NCBI GenBank assembly: GCA_009760855.2
Contig: WPIO01000059.1
Span: 1,984,001-2,048,000, forward strand
From: Cristatella mucedo
Taxonomy: Eukaryota; Bryozoa; Phylactolaemata; Cristatellidae
Direction: 5' to 3'
DNA length: 64,000 nt
The notes beneath the pieces are model-generated. The model saw nothing but the letters and a program-made list of their open reading frames with translations. It had not been told where the DNA came from and did no database searches. Shown piece after piece: positions 31,177 through 43,200 of the stretch. The translations under genes and the position numbers were made by a program. The first letter of the stretch is position 1. Each line of letters begins with the position of its first letter.

Positions 31177-32240
31177 CTATTAGTTTCTTTACTCTGTTTT
31201 TATGTTATCCTTTGTTCTATAGGCTCTTAGTTTCATTAACAAGGTGGAGATGTGATCACTTTTGAAGTGTTTTTACATGAGGCACAGGTTACTCCAGTCA
31301 AGACACAGGTATTCTATGTTTGTCACGTCTCAGAAGCAATCCATGACACGAATGTGTTAGCTACCTACGACGTAGGTGCACACAACCTCAGGCGCGTTGT
31401 GTGCTACTCTGGCTGAGGCAGAGTTTGGGAGTCCCACTGAGACACTAGCACGTCAATGGCTTAACTACTGCCTACAGGTGAGGAGTAAGCTGTGCTGTGT
31501 CAATGACTTAACCATTGAGGCATGCATTATAGACCGGGCACTAATTGAAACAGCAGTAGCAGGCTCGAACAACAGGTGGCAGCCTGTTAAAAATATGCAT
31601 GCTTAATATGGACCAGATGTACATTTTTATTCTGTAACCTGATTAAATAAAGAACTCAAAGAATAGAACGCATTCGTGGAGACCGAAATCACGGCTCGGC
31701 ATCAAAGGAACAGCGTTTTTAACCCCTGGTAAGATGCTCCTGGGTATCAAAACTCCGGGCCATTATCAAGTTACCATAATAATGGCTCAGCCAGCTTATA
31801 TCAGAATAAGTCCTACGGTACGACTTGAGGCGTTTGTCTCACTGAACTATCACGGCTAGTATGCTCACATTGGTCCACCAACGGTTTCTTTTTAAACCCA
31901 AAGAGCCCCTCTAGCTGGGAATTGTGAGTGCGAGATGCCAGGCATTTGTAACGCCGGGGGCTCGGCGGAGTAGGCTTGACCTGCCGCTTACGTAGCGGCT
32001 TAACCAAGCGCCTACTGCCGTTCGGTGCGCGTTGGCGTGAAATAAGCTGACCGCCACGAAACGAGCGTTTCTGGCGCTGACCTGCTTACCGTTACTAAAG
32101 GCGGTCGTGAGTCCGCGGCGTGAATTGGAAAGCGAGACACACGAATTGGGGATTTTACTGAGCTTTATTCGCAAGCGCACAAAGTCGCTGCGCGTCTAGT
32201 TCATTTTTATCTCCACACTCCTCGCATGTTCTCAACAGCA
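31177..32240. other. Mostly unclassified, GC-rich around 31.95-32.15 kb
   Basis: Apart from the small frame noted separately, nothing is recognised. A minus-strand frame (31911-32180) followed by AATAAA-like sequence at about 32165-32170 gives no identifiable protein. Confidence 0.3.
31376..31606 (+). CDS. Possible small terminal exon, unrecognised
   Basis: A plus-strand frame open for 76 codons, readable from an acceptor-like CCTCAG at 31385-31390, with balanced composition (ETLARQWLNYCLQVRSK, NDLTIEACIIDRALIETA). It ends 38 bp before an AATAAA at about 31644. It could be the last exon of a gene whose other exons I cannot see, or chance. No domain recognised. Confidence 0.2.
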   Translation: MHTTSGALCATLAEAEFGSPTETLARQWLNYCLQVRSKLCCVNDLTIEACIIDRALIETAVAGSNNRWQPVKNMHA

Positions 32241-32244
32241 CCAG

Positions 32245-32598
32245 CAATCTTTCGGAGGGAATACTCCTCCATACTGAGCGCGAACCGGAGCCTTAACCCG
32301 AACCGGAGAACTAGGACTCCGTTTCCACCTGTGCGGAAGGAATACCACACACACGCCAATCTAAGCACTCTTGCGGAGGGAATACTTCTCCACACTGAAG
32401 CTACTTACGTCTATAGTGGGGAACGACCCAAATAGAAGGAGCCCGAACCAGAGCCTAAACCCTAACCGGAGAAAAGGGACTCGGTTTTCACCAGTGCGGC
32501 AGGAATACTCCACACACGCCAACTCAGGCACTCCTGTGGAGGAAACACGTCACAACACTTATGCTACTTACATCTACACTGGTGAACGCCCCAAGTAG
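32245..32598 (+). pseudogene. Two degenerate direct repeats, possible C2H2 zinc-finger relic
   Basis: Two related units, about 164 bp apart, each end in a frame reading YSGERPK or YTGERPK, the linker signature between C2H2 zinc fingers, followed by a stop (32433-32435 and 32596-32598). Each also carries a PVRKEYHTHANL / PVRQEYSTHANS segment that could derive from a finger of type CPxCxKEYxTHxNL with the cysteines lost. No intact finger remains, so the identification is tentative. Confidence 0.35.
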
Positions 32599-32605
32599 AC
32601 AGAGC

Positions 32606-32880
32606 AACACACCTATTTAGGACAGCATTTATCGGGTCCCTGTGATTCGTCCTTGATGTGCTTATGCGTGCTGTCACTGTGCATGCTGCCACTAACCACA
32701 TTTTCATGCTGACCCTGTGCATGTCACCCCTAACCATATTATTCATTTTGTTTGTTTTTCAAGCATGATTTTACTTACCATTCAATTGCAATTTACTTTG
32801 CAGCAAATGTAAAGCGCCTAGAGAGAGATTAAGTTCTCTGAGGGCGCTTTATCAAGTGAATTATTATTATTATCATTTTA
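32606..32880 (+). mobile_element. LINE-A 3' end
   Basis: From AACACACCTATTTAGGACAG to the stem-loop tail and ATT repeats at 32860-32876. Confidence 0.9.
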
Positions 32881-33529
32881 CAAGTGCTGCAAAAGAAGCA
32901 CATTCGCGTGCGAAGCTAAACAAATACACTGAATGCGGCGACAGCCATGACGGTTGCGAAAGACCAAAGAAATATTAACCGTGCCAAGACTGCATCTCAA
33001 TTTTTCGACATTGTACGATGCCTAAATATTGTCTCTCGGAACCGTTGGGTGAGCGAAAGCCAAGCTCAGGCCGACCTCTTTTAGTAGCAGGCGCCAATCT
33101 ATAATTTAAAATAATGGAGTCGCTGTATGACAAAATCACGGCTTGTGCACAAAAATGTTTTATTATAAAGCGTGAAATAACGCAATATTTCCTTGATTTT
33201 ATGTTAAATGAATATTTTAGTGGTTATATAAGTGCACTTTACAATTGAAACAGGAGTTTGATACTCTACCGGATCGCATCTTGTTCCGGAGGTAAGAATT
33301 GCGTCGCACCGTGGGAACTGCCGCCCGACGCTCGCACGCAATGGTCGTTGACTTTCAACGCTCATGACTTTGGATCCTGGGTGTGCTGTGTTGATATACC
33401 GGTGATAGTCGGCCTCGTGGCTTCATCGGTTCACATTGGTACAGGTATATTCATGCGCTTGCGTTTCAGCGCGAGAACTTGACCACCTTACGGTTCCGAC
33501 TAGGATTGTCGTCAGTAAACCAGACGCAT
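32881..33529. other. Unclassified intergenic DNA upstream of DHX8
   Basis: AT-rich, no repeat or gene recognised. Confidence 0.35.
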
Positions 33530-33815
33530 GTAATGTAATTTAATGTATCTCCGTCTGTAACTCCACAAAGTCATAAAGACCATGTGGGTGTTACGCAGGA
33601 GAGTTTTTTATAGCGCACTCACAGCGTAAGCGGCTTTCGGTACGCATTCGGTAGCCAACAGACTTCGTCTCACGAAACAAAGAGAAAGTGGCAAGCATAG
33701 CAGAGTCAGGAGAGCAGTTGAGGTAGTGAGTAGCATAAAAGTAGCAGCTCAGGACCGCTGAAAAAGATGAGCCATAGTCGGCAGTAGGAGAGTAGTTGTC
33801 GTTGCGTAGTGGTGA
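33530..33815 (-). mobile_element. LINE-B 3' end beside the DHX8 start
   Basis: Minus-strand LINE-B: TGTATCTCCGTCTGTAACTC at about 33545, the 3'UTR with CGGTAGCCAACAGACTTCGT, ending in coding sequence for the LRNDNYSP C-terminus near 33800. It is 5'-truncated about 100 bp before the DHX8 ATG. Confidence 0.92.
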
Positions 33816-33915
33816 TAGTTGTGCGAATGGGGCTCTTTTAAAAGATGTATGCATTGCTCACAGTGTGAATAATCGCACTGCGCTGCAGGCTTCTTCTCGT
33901 CATATACATTGCGCC

Positions 33916-34009
33916 ATGGACGAAGTGGAGAAGCTTGAATATCTGTCGTTGGTGTCGAAAGTATGCACGGAGCTCGAAAACCATCTGGGACTAAATGACA
34001 AAGATCTTG
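33916..34009 (+). CDS. DHX8: DHX8 coding exon 1
   Basis: ATG in context GCGCCATGG, 31 codons plus one base, donor G|GTAAGT. The start is chosen because the text right after it matches the conserved DHX8 N-terminus ([20 protein letters not shown]); the stretch upstream has no conserved residues. Confidence 0.95.
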
Positions 34010-37000
34010 GTAAGTTTTCTTTTTTCGATGCATATTTTACAGTGTGAATGTTTGTGGTGCGTTCTCAGACCACCTAAAGCTACTTGGCTGATTCTGTATT
34101 GCGAGCGTGGGAAGGACAGCTGCTTTGCAGCTTCCCTGTTGGCGATTGTGAGGATCCGTCGGTTCGACTGACGTAAGCCTCGTGTTTTCTAGCGGAGTAG
34201 CCACAGTTGCTCATAGTTTTTCCGGTATGTAGTAAGTGCTAATCGTAAATGCTCAGACCCTCGGGTGTCTCTTTATTCTGTCGTCAGGGGCAGTATTGTG
34301 GATGTCGAAAGGTTCCCAATGTGGTAGAGGGACTCGCGCTATTCTCGGCATCAAAATTCTAAGAAATCTAGTCAGTTTGAAACCGAGTTAGGCCGACACT
34401 AAAAATGGGTGGCTGGAGTAGGGCCCTACAGTATTGCCAGGCCATTCGATCGTGCCTTGCTGGCCGTGCTCGGTCTCGGCTATCTAGTTCGAGGTCTGCG
34501 CCTGCAATGATTTTCAAAAAGTGCTAGGTTTTGGCATCTGTGGTGGGCAGTCGGTTCCTTTTTGACTGATAAATCTGCATTGCGTCTCAGTCACAATGGC
34601 AACCACGTGCCGGCTGTGCTTGCTTCTGCAATTGGCTTCATTTAGTACATTTGCCTCTTTCGTTGCATCATCTGGCCTGCCAGCGCTCAAATGATAAAAG
34701 ATGAGGATCGGTACTTTAACTTCAATGCCTCACTAAAAGCACCTCCAATCCCACTCCCTGAAAAGCATCAATAAAAGCACCTTTTTATACTGACCCTATC
34801 CTGTCAAGTTGGGTCTGAACAATTATTGGCCGACTATAAGTTTTCTGTGCTCCTATGTTAAGCAAACTGTATTGCATCCATCGATCGGGTGTGCAAATTT
34901 TGCGTAGAATTTCAAATCTGGTCTTTCAAATGTTGTAATTCGATCTGTTCAAACGATGGCTGATGTGTGTTTTTTAGCATTACAGTTGATCTGTCTGTGT
35001 TGGGGACGAACAAGAACTGTCACTTTTCATGCACAACTCTGGGGGGGGGGGAGGCTGCATAGTAAATAGTAGCTGCATCTCAAGTTTCCGAATTTCTCGC
35101 AACTGCCACTTTGCACCACTGCTCACAAATCTGCCGCCGCTGAATATCAAGCAGGGCATCTACTTCAACATTCTGTCACTTACGTTTTGGTTCCTTCATT
35201 CTCTTGCTAGCATCTACCTATCTGAATTAGTTTTGCACCAGGCTTTGTGTCGAACCGCCACTCTTCTGACTCTTGTTGATTACTAGTGTCCCTAACTAAC
35301 TTCAAATCTATCGGTGACCATGCCTTCAGTTACTGTTCTCCCAAAGCTTTGAATTCACTACCTACTGAAATCACAATCTCCTGATTCGACTGAATTCAAA
35401 AAGAATCCAAGAACATACGTGTCCCACACAGCTTGTACTCTATCCAAGCAAATCGTTTCTCTGTATGGTTGTGGATTGTGAAATTGTGCACATCGTGACT
35501 AAGTGCGACAGCAGCATGTTTGTGTAGCTCCCGACGGAGGCCTTTTTTTCTCTGCGCTTTGCTTACCTGTGTGTAATTGAAGTAAATGCGTAGCCGTGAT
35601 GGCACACTAGGTAAGGTGGTTGCTTTTCATGACCTCGGTCCCGAGGTCGTGGGTTCGAATCGTGCAGTGGGCAATTCTTTATTGCCACTGCAAGCAGTGG
35701 TAGTAGCCGTCAAGGCTCTTCTGTTGCTATACAAAAGAAGCTGTTAAATCAGCTAGTGTTTTTTAACCTTTTTTTGCTTGTCTTAGAATGGTAATTATGT
35801 GTTTTTGCATGCTTGCCTAAGTAAAATAGCTTGCTTTTCATTAATGCTGCTTATTGCTTCTCTTGCTGTGAGCTGTAGATTGCATGAAGTGATTTAGTTC
35901 TATTTAGGTACATTGCAAAATAGTTATTGCTATTTCTGTTGCATGCACGACACACTGACCAGTTTAAATATTCTGTAACATTCGCAGCGCTGCATGCTAT
36001 AGCTAGTGCGTGCTGCCTCAGTCGCATTTCACCTGATAGCCTATTCTCCTGCCGGGGCTGAATGTTGTTGGTCATGCTGATTGGTGCATTGTGCTTTCAT
36101 TTCAGCTGAATTCATCATAAACCTCGCCGATAAGAGTAATACTTTTGAGGCCTTCAAAATTGCCTTAGCAGCTAATGGAGCCGAGTTTGCGGTAAGTGAC
36201 CGTGCTGTTGCGGTGCATTGGTATGGGGGGGGGGTGGTGCACAGCGATGGAACCTTGATTCTGGCAATGGCTTTAGCACACATTCAAATCTGCTGGACAC
36301 GTGGCAATAGTTAGGTGCAAGGCGAGCGGCAAGTGAACTGCTGGTGCATTGTGCAAGAGCAAGTCTGCCAACGATCCTTGCGATAGTGGCTGCTAGCGAG
36401 AGGCCACCTGTGAGTCAGCCTTGTGGGCAAGCGAGGTCGGGGTCATTGCAGGAGCTGCCCGCTCTGTCTCCGTGCTGATCAAAATCAATTGCTGATCTGT
36501 TGAAGGACTCCCTAGTCGCCAGCTTGCTGCGGCTCATACAGCGCATGAGGCCGCAAAGGAAGCTGATGCAAAACCAGACGGACCACAGCGAGAGCAACGG
36601 CTTGGAGGATAGGGGCCTGAAGAAGGCGCTCTGCCCTGCCCTGGCCATTCCTGACAACCCTAACGTCAGGGTGAGCAGCATTGCTGGCTAGCTGCCGCAA
36701 TCGGTGTTGTAGCCACTGCTGCATGGCAAGCACTTCACCGATCGCCTGTAGCCATGCGGACTGCTGTGGCAGCAGCTGTTGTGCTGCTGCTGCCCATGTT
36801 ACTATGGCTGCTGCCAGTGCCACTTGTGCAGCTACTGCCATTCTTCGTACACCAGCTGCTGCTGCTTCCAACCGTGCCGTGCCCCTGCTACAGCTACGTG
36901 CCAAGCAGCTGTGTGTCGATGCATCATGCTGCTATGCACGATTGTGCAGTGCATGTCGATACAATCGGCATATTTGTCTAATGTGTGCGAGTATTAGCAT

Positions 37001-37159
37001 GTGGCCAGCTCCTCGAAAACGTATGCGCAACTGGCATGTCGTGTGACTGGAGGGAGCGAGACAGCAGCAAAGAGTTTTCAATATCTGTCTACAGCGATAG
37101 GTTGCTGCGAGGACACGTCATACTGACTTGTGACCCAGTGATAGGCAGTAGTAGTACTG

Positions 37160-37195
<36 letters not shown>

Positions 37196-37219
37196 TGTAT
37201 GTATGTATGTATGTATGTA

Positions 37220-37298
<79 letters not shown>

Positions 37299-40200
37299 CT
37301 GTATAGCGCCCTAAGAAATCTTAATCCCTACTCAGGCGCTTCAGATATGCCACGGGCTCGAGCCCACGACCTCATTCATCAGATGCATTTACCTTGACTA
37401 TGGTTCGAGGCGAGCACCTTAACAAATGAGCCAAACCAGCCCGACTGTTCTACTTGTGTAATACTTGTGCATTTTTCAAAAGACAAGTACAAAATCCAAG
37501 TATTGGCATTATTGGAGCCTTGACGTCTTGACAGCCTTGACATTGTGTCTACTTGAGTTTGTTGTTGGCTGCTGATTTCATTCATCGCAGTATCAGCATC
37601 GCGTGGCATTTCATGCATCGCGTGGCAATTATTGCATCGCGTGGCAATTATTGCATCGCGTGGCAATTATTTCATGTAGAATGCAGTCCCGATGAGCATC
37701 TACGTTCCCAGCCTGATGCTAGATGCTATTCCGGCGATTGCAGTTGATGGAAAACTAAGCAGCCAGCCAGGCTTGTCTGTCGTGAACGTAACAACCGCCT
37801 TGTTAGCCCACTTCTCACCGACCTGCACTGGCTTCCCATCAAGCAGCTTATTGATATTAGGGTAATGTCACTCACTTTTAGGGTCTGTTCATGCTCTTAC
37901 TCCTGCCTATACTTATCCAAAATAAATTCTTGTCATGCCTCTCACTGTTTCATCTCCTTGTCTTACTGAAATCGTTTTGCTGTGCCTCTAACCAATCTCG
38001 AATCCTTTGGAAACCGGGCGTAGACAGTGATTCGGCTCTCAAAGGGTGCTATACAAATGTATTATTAGTATTTAGTTGGTACCCTCAGGCACATAAAATC
38101 CTTGCAGTATGGCCACCGTTGCTGTGGGGCTAACGTCGTTCAAGTTATGAGAGGGTTCTTGACAATGCCAGCCATACTTAAGTTATGCAAAACACGTGAG
38201 AATATTTATTGACAACCTAATAACAAACACGTGCTGCTGGTGAGTATGCATTTAGTGTGGTGTCGCTGTATCACGATTCTTAATGACCTCTCTTATCTGG
38301 AGAAAAATAAAGACTACCAGCTTTGGTAGTGTCTTTTCTACTGTAGCACATTTCAAAGAGCCCGACGTTTTCTGAAAAGATTGGCTACTGGTGTAGGCCA
38401 AACACCCTGTCTCGGCTGCCTGTCGATATTGCTCCATAGTAGCTGTATAGGGTTTTAATCAGGCAGCTGGTTGAGCCAGTGCTCGAGTGCTAAATGAGGA
38501 TTCGTCAAAGTATGTCACCTTCCAGGCAGTTGCTTGTGGTCGTCATTTGCTACCAAAGGTAATGACCCCCAAACAGAGTAATTAAGCTTGAAATAAACTT
38601 TACTTGACCAACAATGATTTGAGTAAGGTACTGTTGGAGTCATCCTTGTTAGGTGCTAGGTCAGCAGCTTAGCCAGCTGCCTGGTTTGGACCCTGTGCAA
38701 CTACTATGGAGCAATATCGACAAATGGCAGAGGCCGTATGTTCGAACCGACTCCAATAGCTGACCTTGTCAGTAAACTCGGGCTTTTTGAATGTATCTCC
38801 ATCTGTAACTCCACAAAGCCATAAAGACTATTTGGGTGCTACGCAGGAAAGTTTTGTATGGCATACTCACAGCCTAAGCGGCTTTCGTTAAGCATTCGGT
38901 AGCCAACAGACTTCATCTCACGCAACAAAGAGAAAATGGGAAGCATGGCAGAGTCAGGAGAGCAGTTGTAGTAGTGAGCAGCATGGAAGTGGCAGCTCAG
39001 GACCACTGGAAAGGATGAGCCGTAGTCGGCAGTAGGAGAGTATTTGTCGTTGCCTAAGATTTGTGGAAACGATTTCCATAGTTCTGTTGCTGCCGGTCTT
39101 GTGGTCAAGTGGAGGAATGCAGCATCTAATTTATTGTCCATACAGGACCTGAGGCAGGAAGAGGCTGAAACTGGTACAGCAGTTCAGCTAGGTATGGAGG
39201 AGCCAAGCCATTGCGGGCCTTGGGGATAAGCATAAGAAATTGGCTCCGTATCCATCCATCAACCGGCAGCCATCCTAGCTTTTTTAGCAAAGGAGACACG
39301 TGATCAAACCTCTGGGACTTGAAGACCAGTCTTGCAGCCATATTTACAGCCAGCTGCAATGGCATAGTGGCTTTCTTTGGTAGCCCAGCCAAAAGGGAAT
39401 TACAATAATCAAACCGAGACAGAACTAAGGAGCTAGTTAAATTTTTTGCAAGCCACTGTGGAAGACAGCTCCTAATCTTGGATAGGGATCAGACGTGATG
39501 GCTAGCCGTAGAAGCAGTCTTCTGAATGAAGCTTTTAAAATTGAGGCAGCTGTCGAAAGCTACGCCTAAATTTTGAGCACGTGGTCATGGACACACAACA
39601 GCATCACCTATTAGAAAAGTAGCAAGGCTTTTAATCCAGCCACACGCTTTAGTGTCCTATGAACATCAATTCGGTTGTATCGTCATTTAGTTTCAAGGAG
39701 TTTTCCAACATGTCGGCAATGCAAGCCTTTAGTTTATCAGTTGCTGCAGCAGATTCCGACGATTTGAATGACAAATACAGCTGATTATCATCAGCATAAA
39801 AGTGATATCCTATTCCATGGGCCTTAATCACTTTTCTCAGAGGTTTAGTGTAAGTGGAGAACAGCAAGGGACCGTGGACAGACCCTTGAGAGACTCCACA
39901 GGTGACCCGTCTCGTGAGTGAGACCTGACCCCCACATGACAAGGATTGAACACGATCGGACAATTACGGTTTAAACCACGCCAGTGCCGATCGTCGTTAT
40001 TAATCGTTCAAGTAGGACATCGTGATAAATGGTGTCGAAGGCAGCTGATAGATCTAGCAGACCGAGGGCAGTGATATTCCCGTCTTCGTTGTCACATGTA
40101 ATGTCATTGTTAACACGAAGGACAACCCTGATTGAAATGTTTCTGACTTTTATTCTTTTCAATGTGTGAAACCAGCTGCTTAGGGACAATTTTTTCAAGA

Positions 40201-43200
40201 ATCTTTGACAAGAAAGGAAGCGGCAATAGTTTGCAAGGACCTTTTTATTTAATCCAGACTTTTTAAGTATCGGTCTAACAATTGTCGATTTGAAGGATGC
40301 ATATGACCGCTTTTTCTAAAGAAGCATTAAAAATCTCGGTTATGGCAGGGCTAAGTGTTTCGGCCAGTGAAGACCACAGAGATGGTGGTATAGGGTCTCC
40401 AGGAGATAGCTTTTGTTACTAGACCTTATTAAGGTAGCCACATTGCATGCAGAAACCTTGGAAAACCTTTTAATGAAGGTCACAGGTTGGGATTCCACAA
40501 TTGCTTTACTCGGAGGGGCTTTATTGAAATGTGCTACAACAGATGAGACAACACAGAAGCTGGCAACCTCTATTTCTGGCCAGACAGGGGGTCATAAAGA
40601 ATCGTGGTGGGAAGTCGTCACGCTAAAATCTTACACACCAACAGCTTATGGATTTGTTTTGGGTTGTCTATATTTTGTTTCCCATGCTCTGCATAGCTTT
40701 AGTATGCCCGGTGTCATAGAGAATAATAATAATAATTATTATAATGATAATAATCACTTGATAAAGCGCCCTCAGAGAACTTAATCTCTCTCTAGGCGCT
40801 TTACATAGAAAACCCTACTATTACCCGTACGAATTTGCAGCATCTGCAGCGGCGGCTCACAAAGACTGGAGCTGACTCCCGAGCGACGTCAAGACATCCC
40901 TGATTTGATGGCATTTTAAAAGAAGCAAAACCCCGCATATTCCTCTGAGCATTTGCTTAGTCCGTGTGAGTTGTCTTTTGTGTGTTTATGGGTGCGCACA
41001 CTGCATGTTATTGCTAACCAATTGATATACAGTCGTCACTCGTTTATCGTGGTTAATCATTTACTGACTCTACCCGATTAGTGAATTTCTCCAAAGTAGG
41101 ATTCTTGATTTATAAATTGGATATTTTTGTAGTTAGAGCGTAGAAAACCTGTTCACGATCCTCCAAATACGGTTTTTAATATTTATTATTAGAGATTGTT
41201 ATTAGATCCCTCATTACATTAAATAAAACCTCTTTAGTCACAATTACACACGTATTACGTATAAGGATACTGGCTGATTCAACAGCCTGTCTGTATAGCA
41301 TCAAGGGGCCTTTATGGCTGTTACCACCGCATGCAGTGGCGATAAAAGATCGCCCACCACAGTATTCGAACCCACGACCTCGGGGCCAAGGTCCTGAAAA
41401 GCAACCACCTTAGCTAGTGAGCATCACGGCTCACAAACGATTGTCTTTACGATTCGTATTTCTAGAAGCAAACTTGTGTGAGGCTGAGCCAATCAGTGGA
41501 CAGGATAGGATAGCCAATCAGTGAACACACTTTGATTGGCTGGGTTTCACCACATCCGATTTTTTGAAAAAGTTGTTGCCCATACACAAGGAGTGGCGGG
41601 TGCACCTGGTATTGAAGGTTTTTGGGGGTGCTCGAATACATAGGCTGGTAGTCCATATGTACAATACTGTTAATTTTAATTGCAATACATGAATGTATTA
41701 ATGACTCAGACAACAGAGCATGCTGTATCGTTTTCACTATCTCGGTCACCTTTTCAATGAATATCTTTGACGAAAACGCAATGAAGTGAAGCCGCGAAAG
41801 TCAAAGTCGCAAACGAAGTGGCAAAGGACGACTGTACTTTCCTTTCAGCTTATGTGAAATGCGTAAGTTCTCTTTAATTATTATTATTGTGTTGTGGATG
41901 GAAACATATGAAGCCAGATCCTTAGCTATAGCTAGTCGTGGTTTTGCTATTAAATCGATTTATGATTTGCTCTTAGCATAGGGGGTAATGTGCTTGGTCT
42001 TCACGAGCCAGGTCGTTGATTCGAGTCCTGCAGTTGGCAATCATTTATTGCCTATTGCAAGCAGTGGGGATAACTGTTATGGCTCTTCAGCTGCTATAAA
42101 AATGAGGCTGATGAATCGGCTAAATCTTTATCATTCAGACAATGTTTCTTGCTGAGGAGCCCAAGACTCGCCCTGCCGATGCTGTGGTTGCCGACGACAT
42201 GATGATGGAGCTGGAAGCATTGTCAAAGAAGCCAGCTATTGCATCTTCTCAGCCACTGTACGTGCAGAGCTACCATCCAAGTATTTTCATTCATCTGTGT
42301 TATTGAGACCAGCTCTAAGGGCTGATCTTTCCATGTTTTGGCTAGAGTTTGGGTGTGTAATCTAACAGCCTTTGTCTCTGTGTGTACGTTGGATCTAACT
42401 GATTGCTTTTAATGGTTACTATAACTTGCGAGTGCACTCATCAAGGATTCTATTAGATGCAGCTGTGGGCCTGTTATTTTTTCTTTAATGAAATGGCTCT
42501 GCCGCTGGACAAGGTTGCTAACCCTTTAATCTTTAAGAACTTTCTGCATTTTTGTGTGATGGATTGACAGCACGATCTCTGCACTAGTGTCAAAACCAGT
42601 AGTAGGAATGAACTGCTGCTTGTTCTTTTAAAAGAAGAAGCTTAATGGCACTTACCGATTTTCTGAGTATTTAATTACAATAACAATAACTAGAACATAC
42701 CTTTGTCAAAAGTGATGGACATTGAAACAGAATGTCCTTATTTCAAGGTCGGTGTTCGGCTGGTGTTTCCGAAAGGTAACCTCTTCGGCAACCTGTACCA
42801 CTGTTGCAGACGCCTCGTTACACATGCACCGTGTTTTTGGATCATTGGACCAATAACTATAAATTGTACATCTACAACTTTTTGTAGCTTCCTAACAAGC
42901 TAGATTCAATCTAGTTTTAGGGATAGACCAATAGAAAGGTGACATTTCAAAAACTTGCACCCATGCAGACGTCTAGAGTAGGGAGGTGCAGAGGCAAAGG
43001 AAGAGGGAGTCGTATAGCCACCGGTTGAGCACAGGACTGATTGATCCCGTAATTGGGTTGCCTGGGGCATGCACTTTGTGCTTGCAGTGCTGCTATTAGT
43101 GCAGAAAAGGACAGATAAGTTTATTCAGCAGCCTGCCTTGTGTATACTACAGTAGAGAAGCCTTTGTGGCTTTCATTCTGGTCGGGGTAAGCAACTATGA

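Noticed and set aside
36512-36904. 130-codon minus frame, Ala/Gln-rich
   Set aside because: It is antisense to DHX8 exon 3 and kept open by a CTG-rich intron.
37596-37671. CRISPR-like array
   Set aside because: The units are contiguous with no spacers, and the region is an intron of an animal gene.
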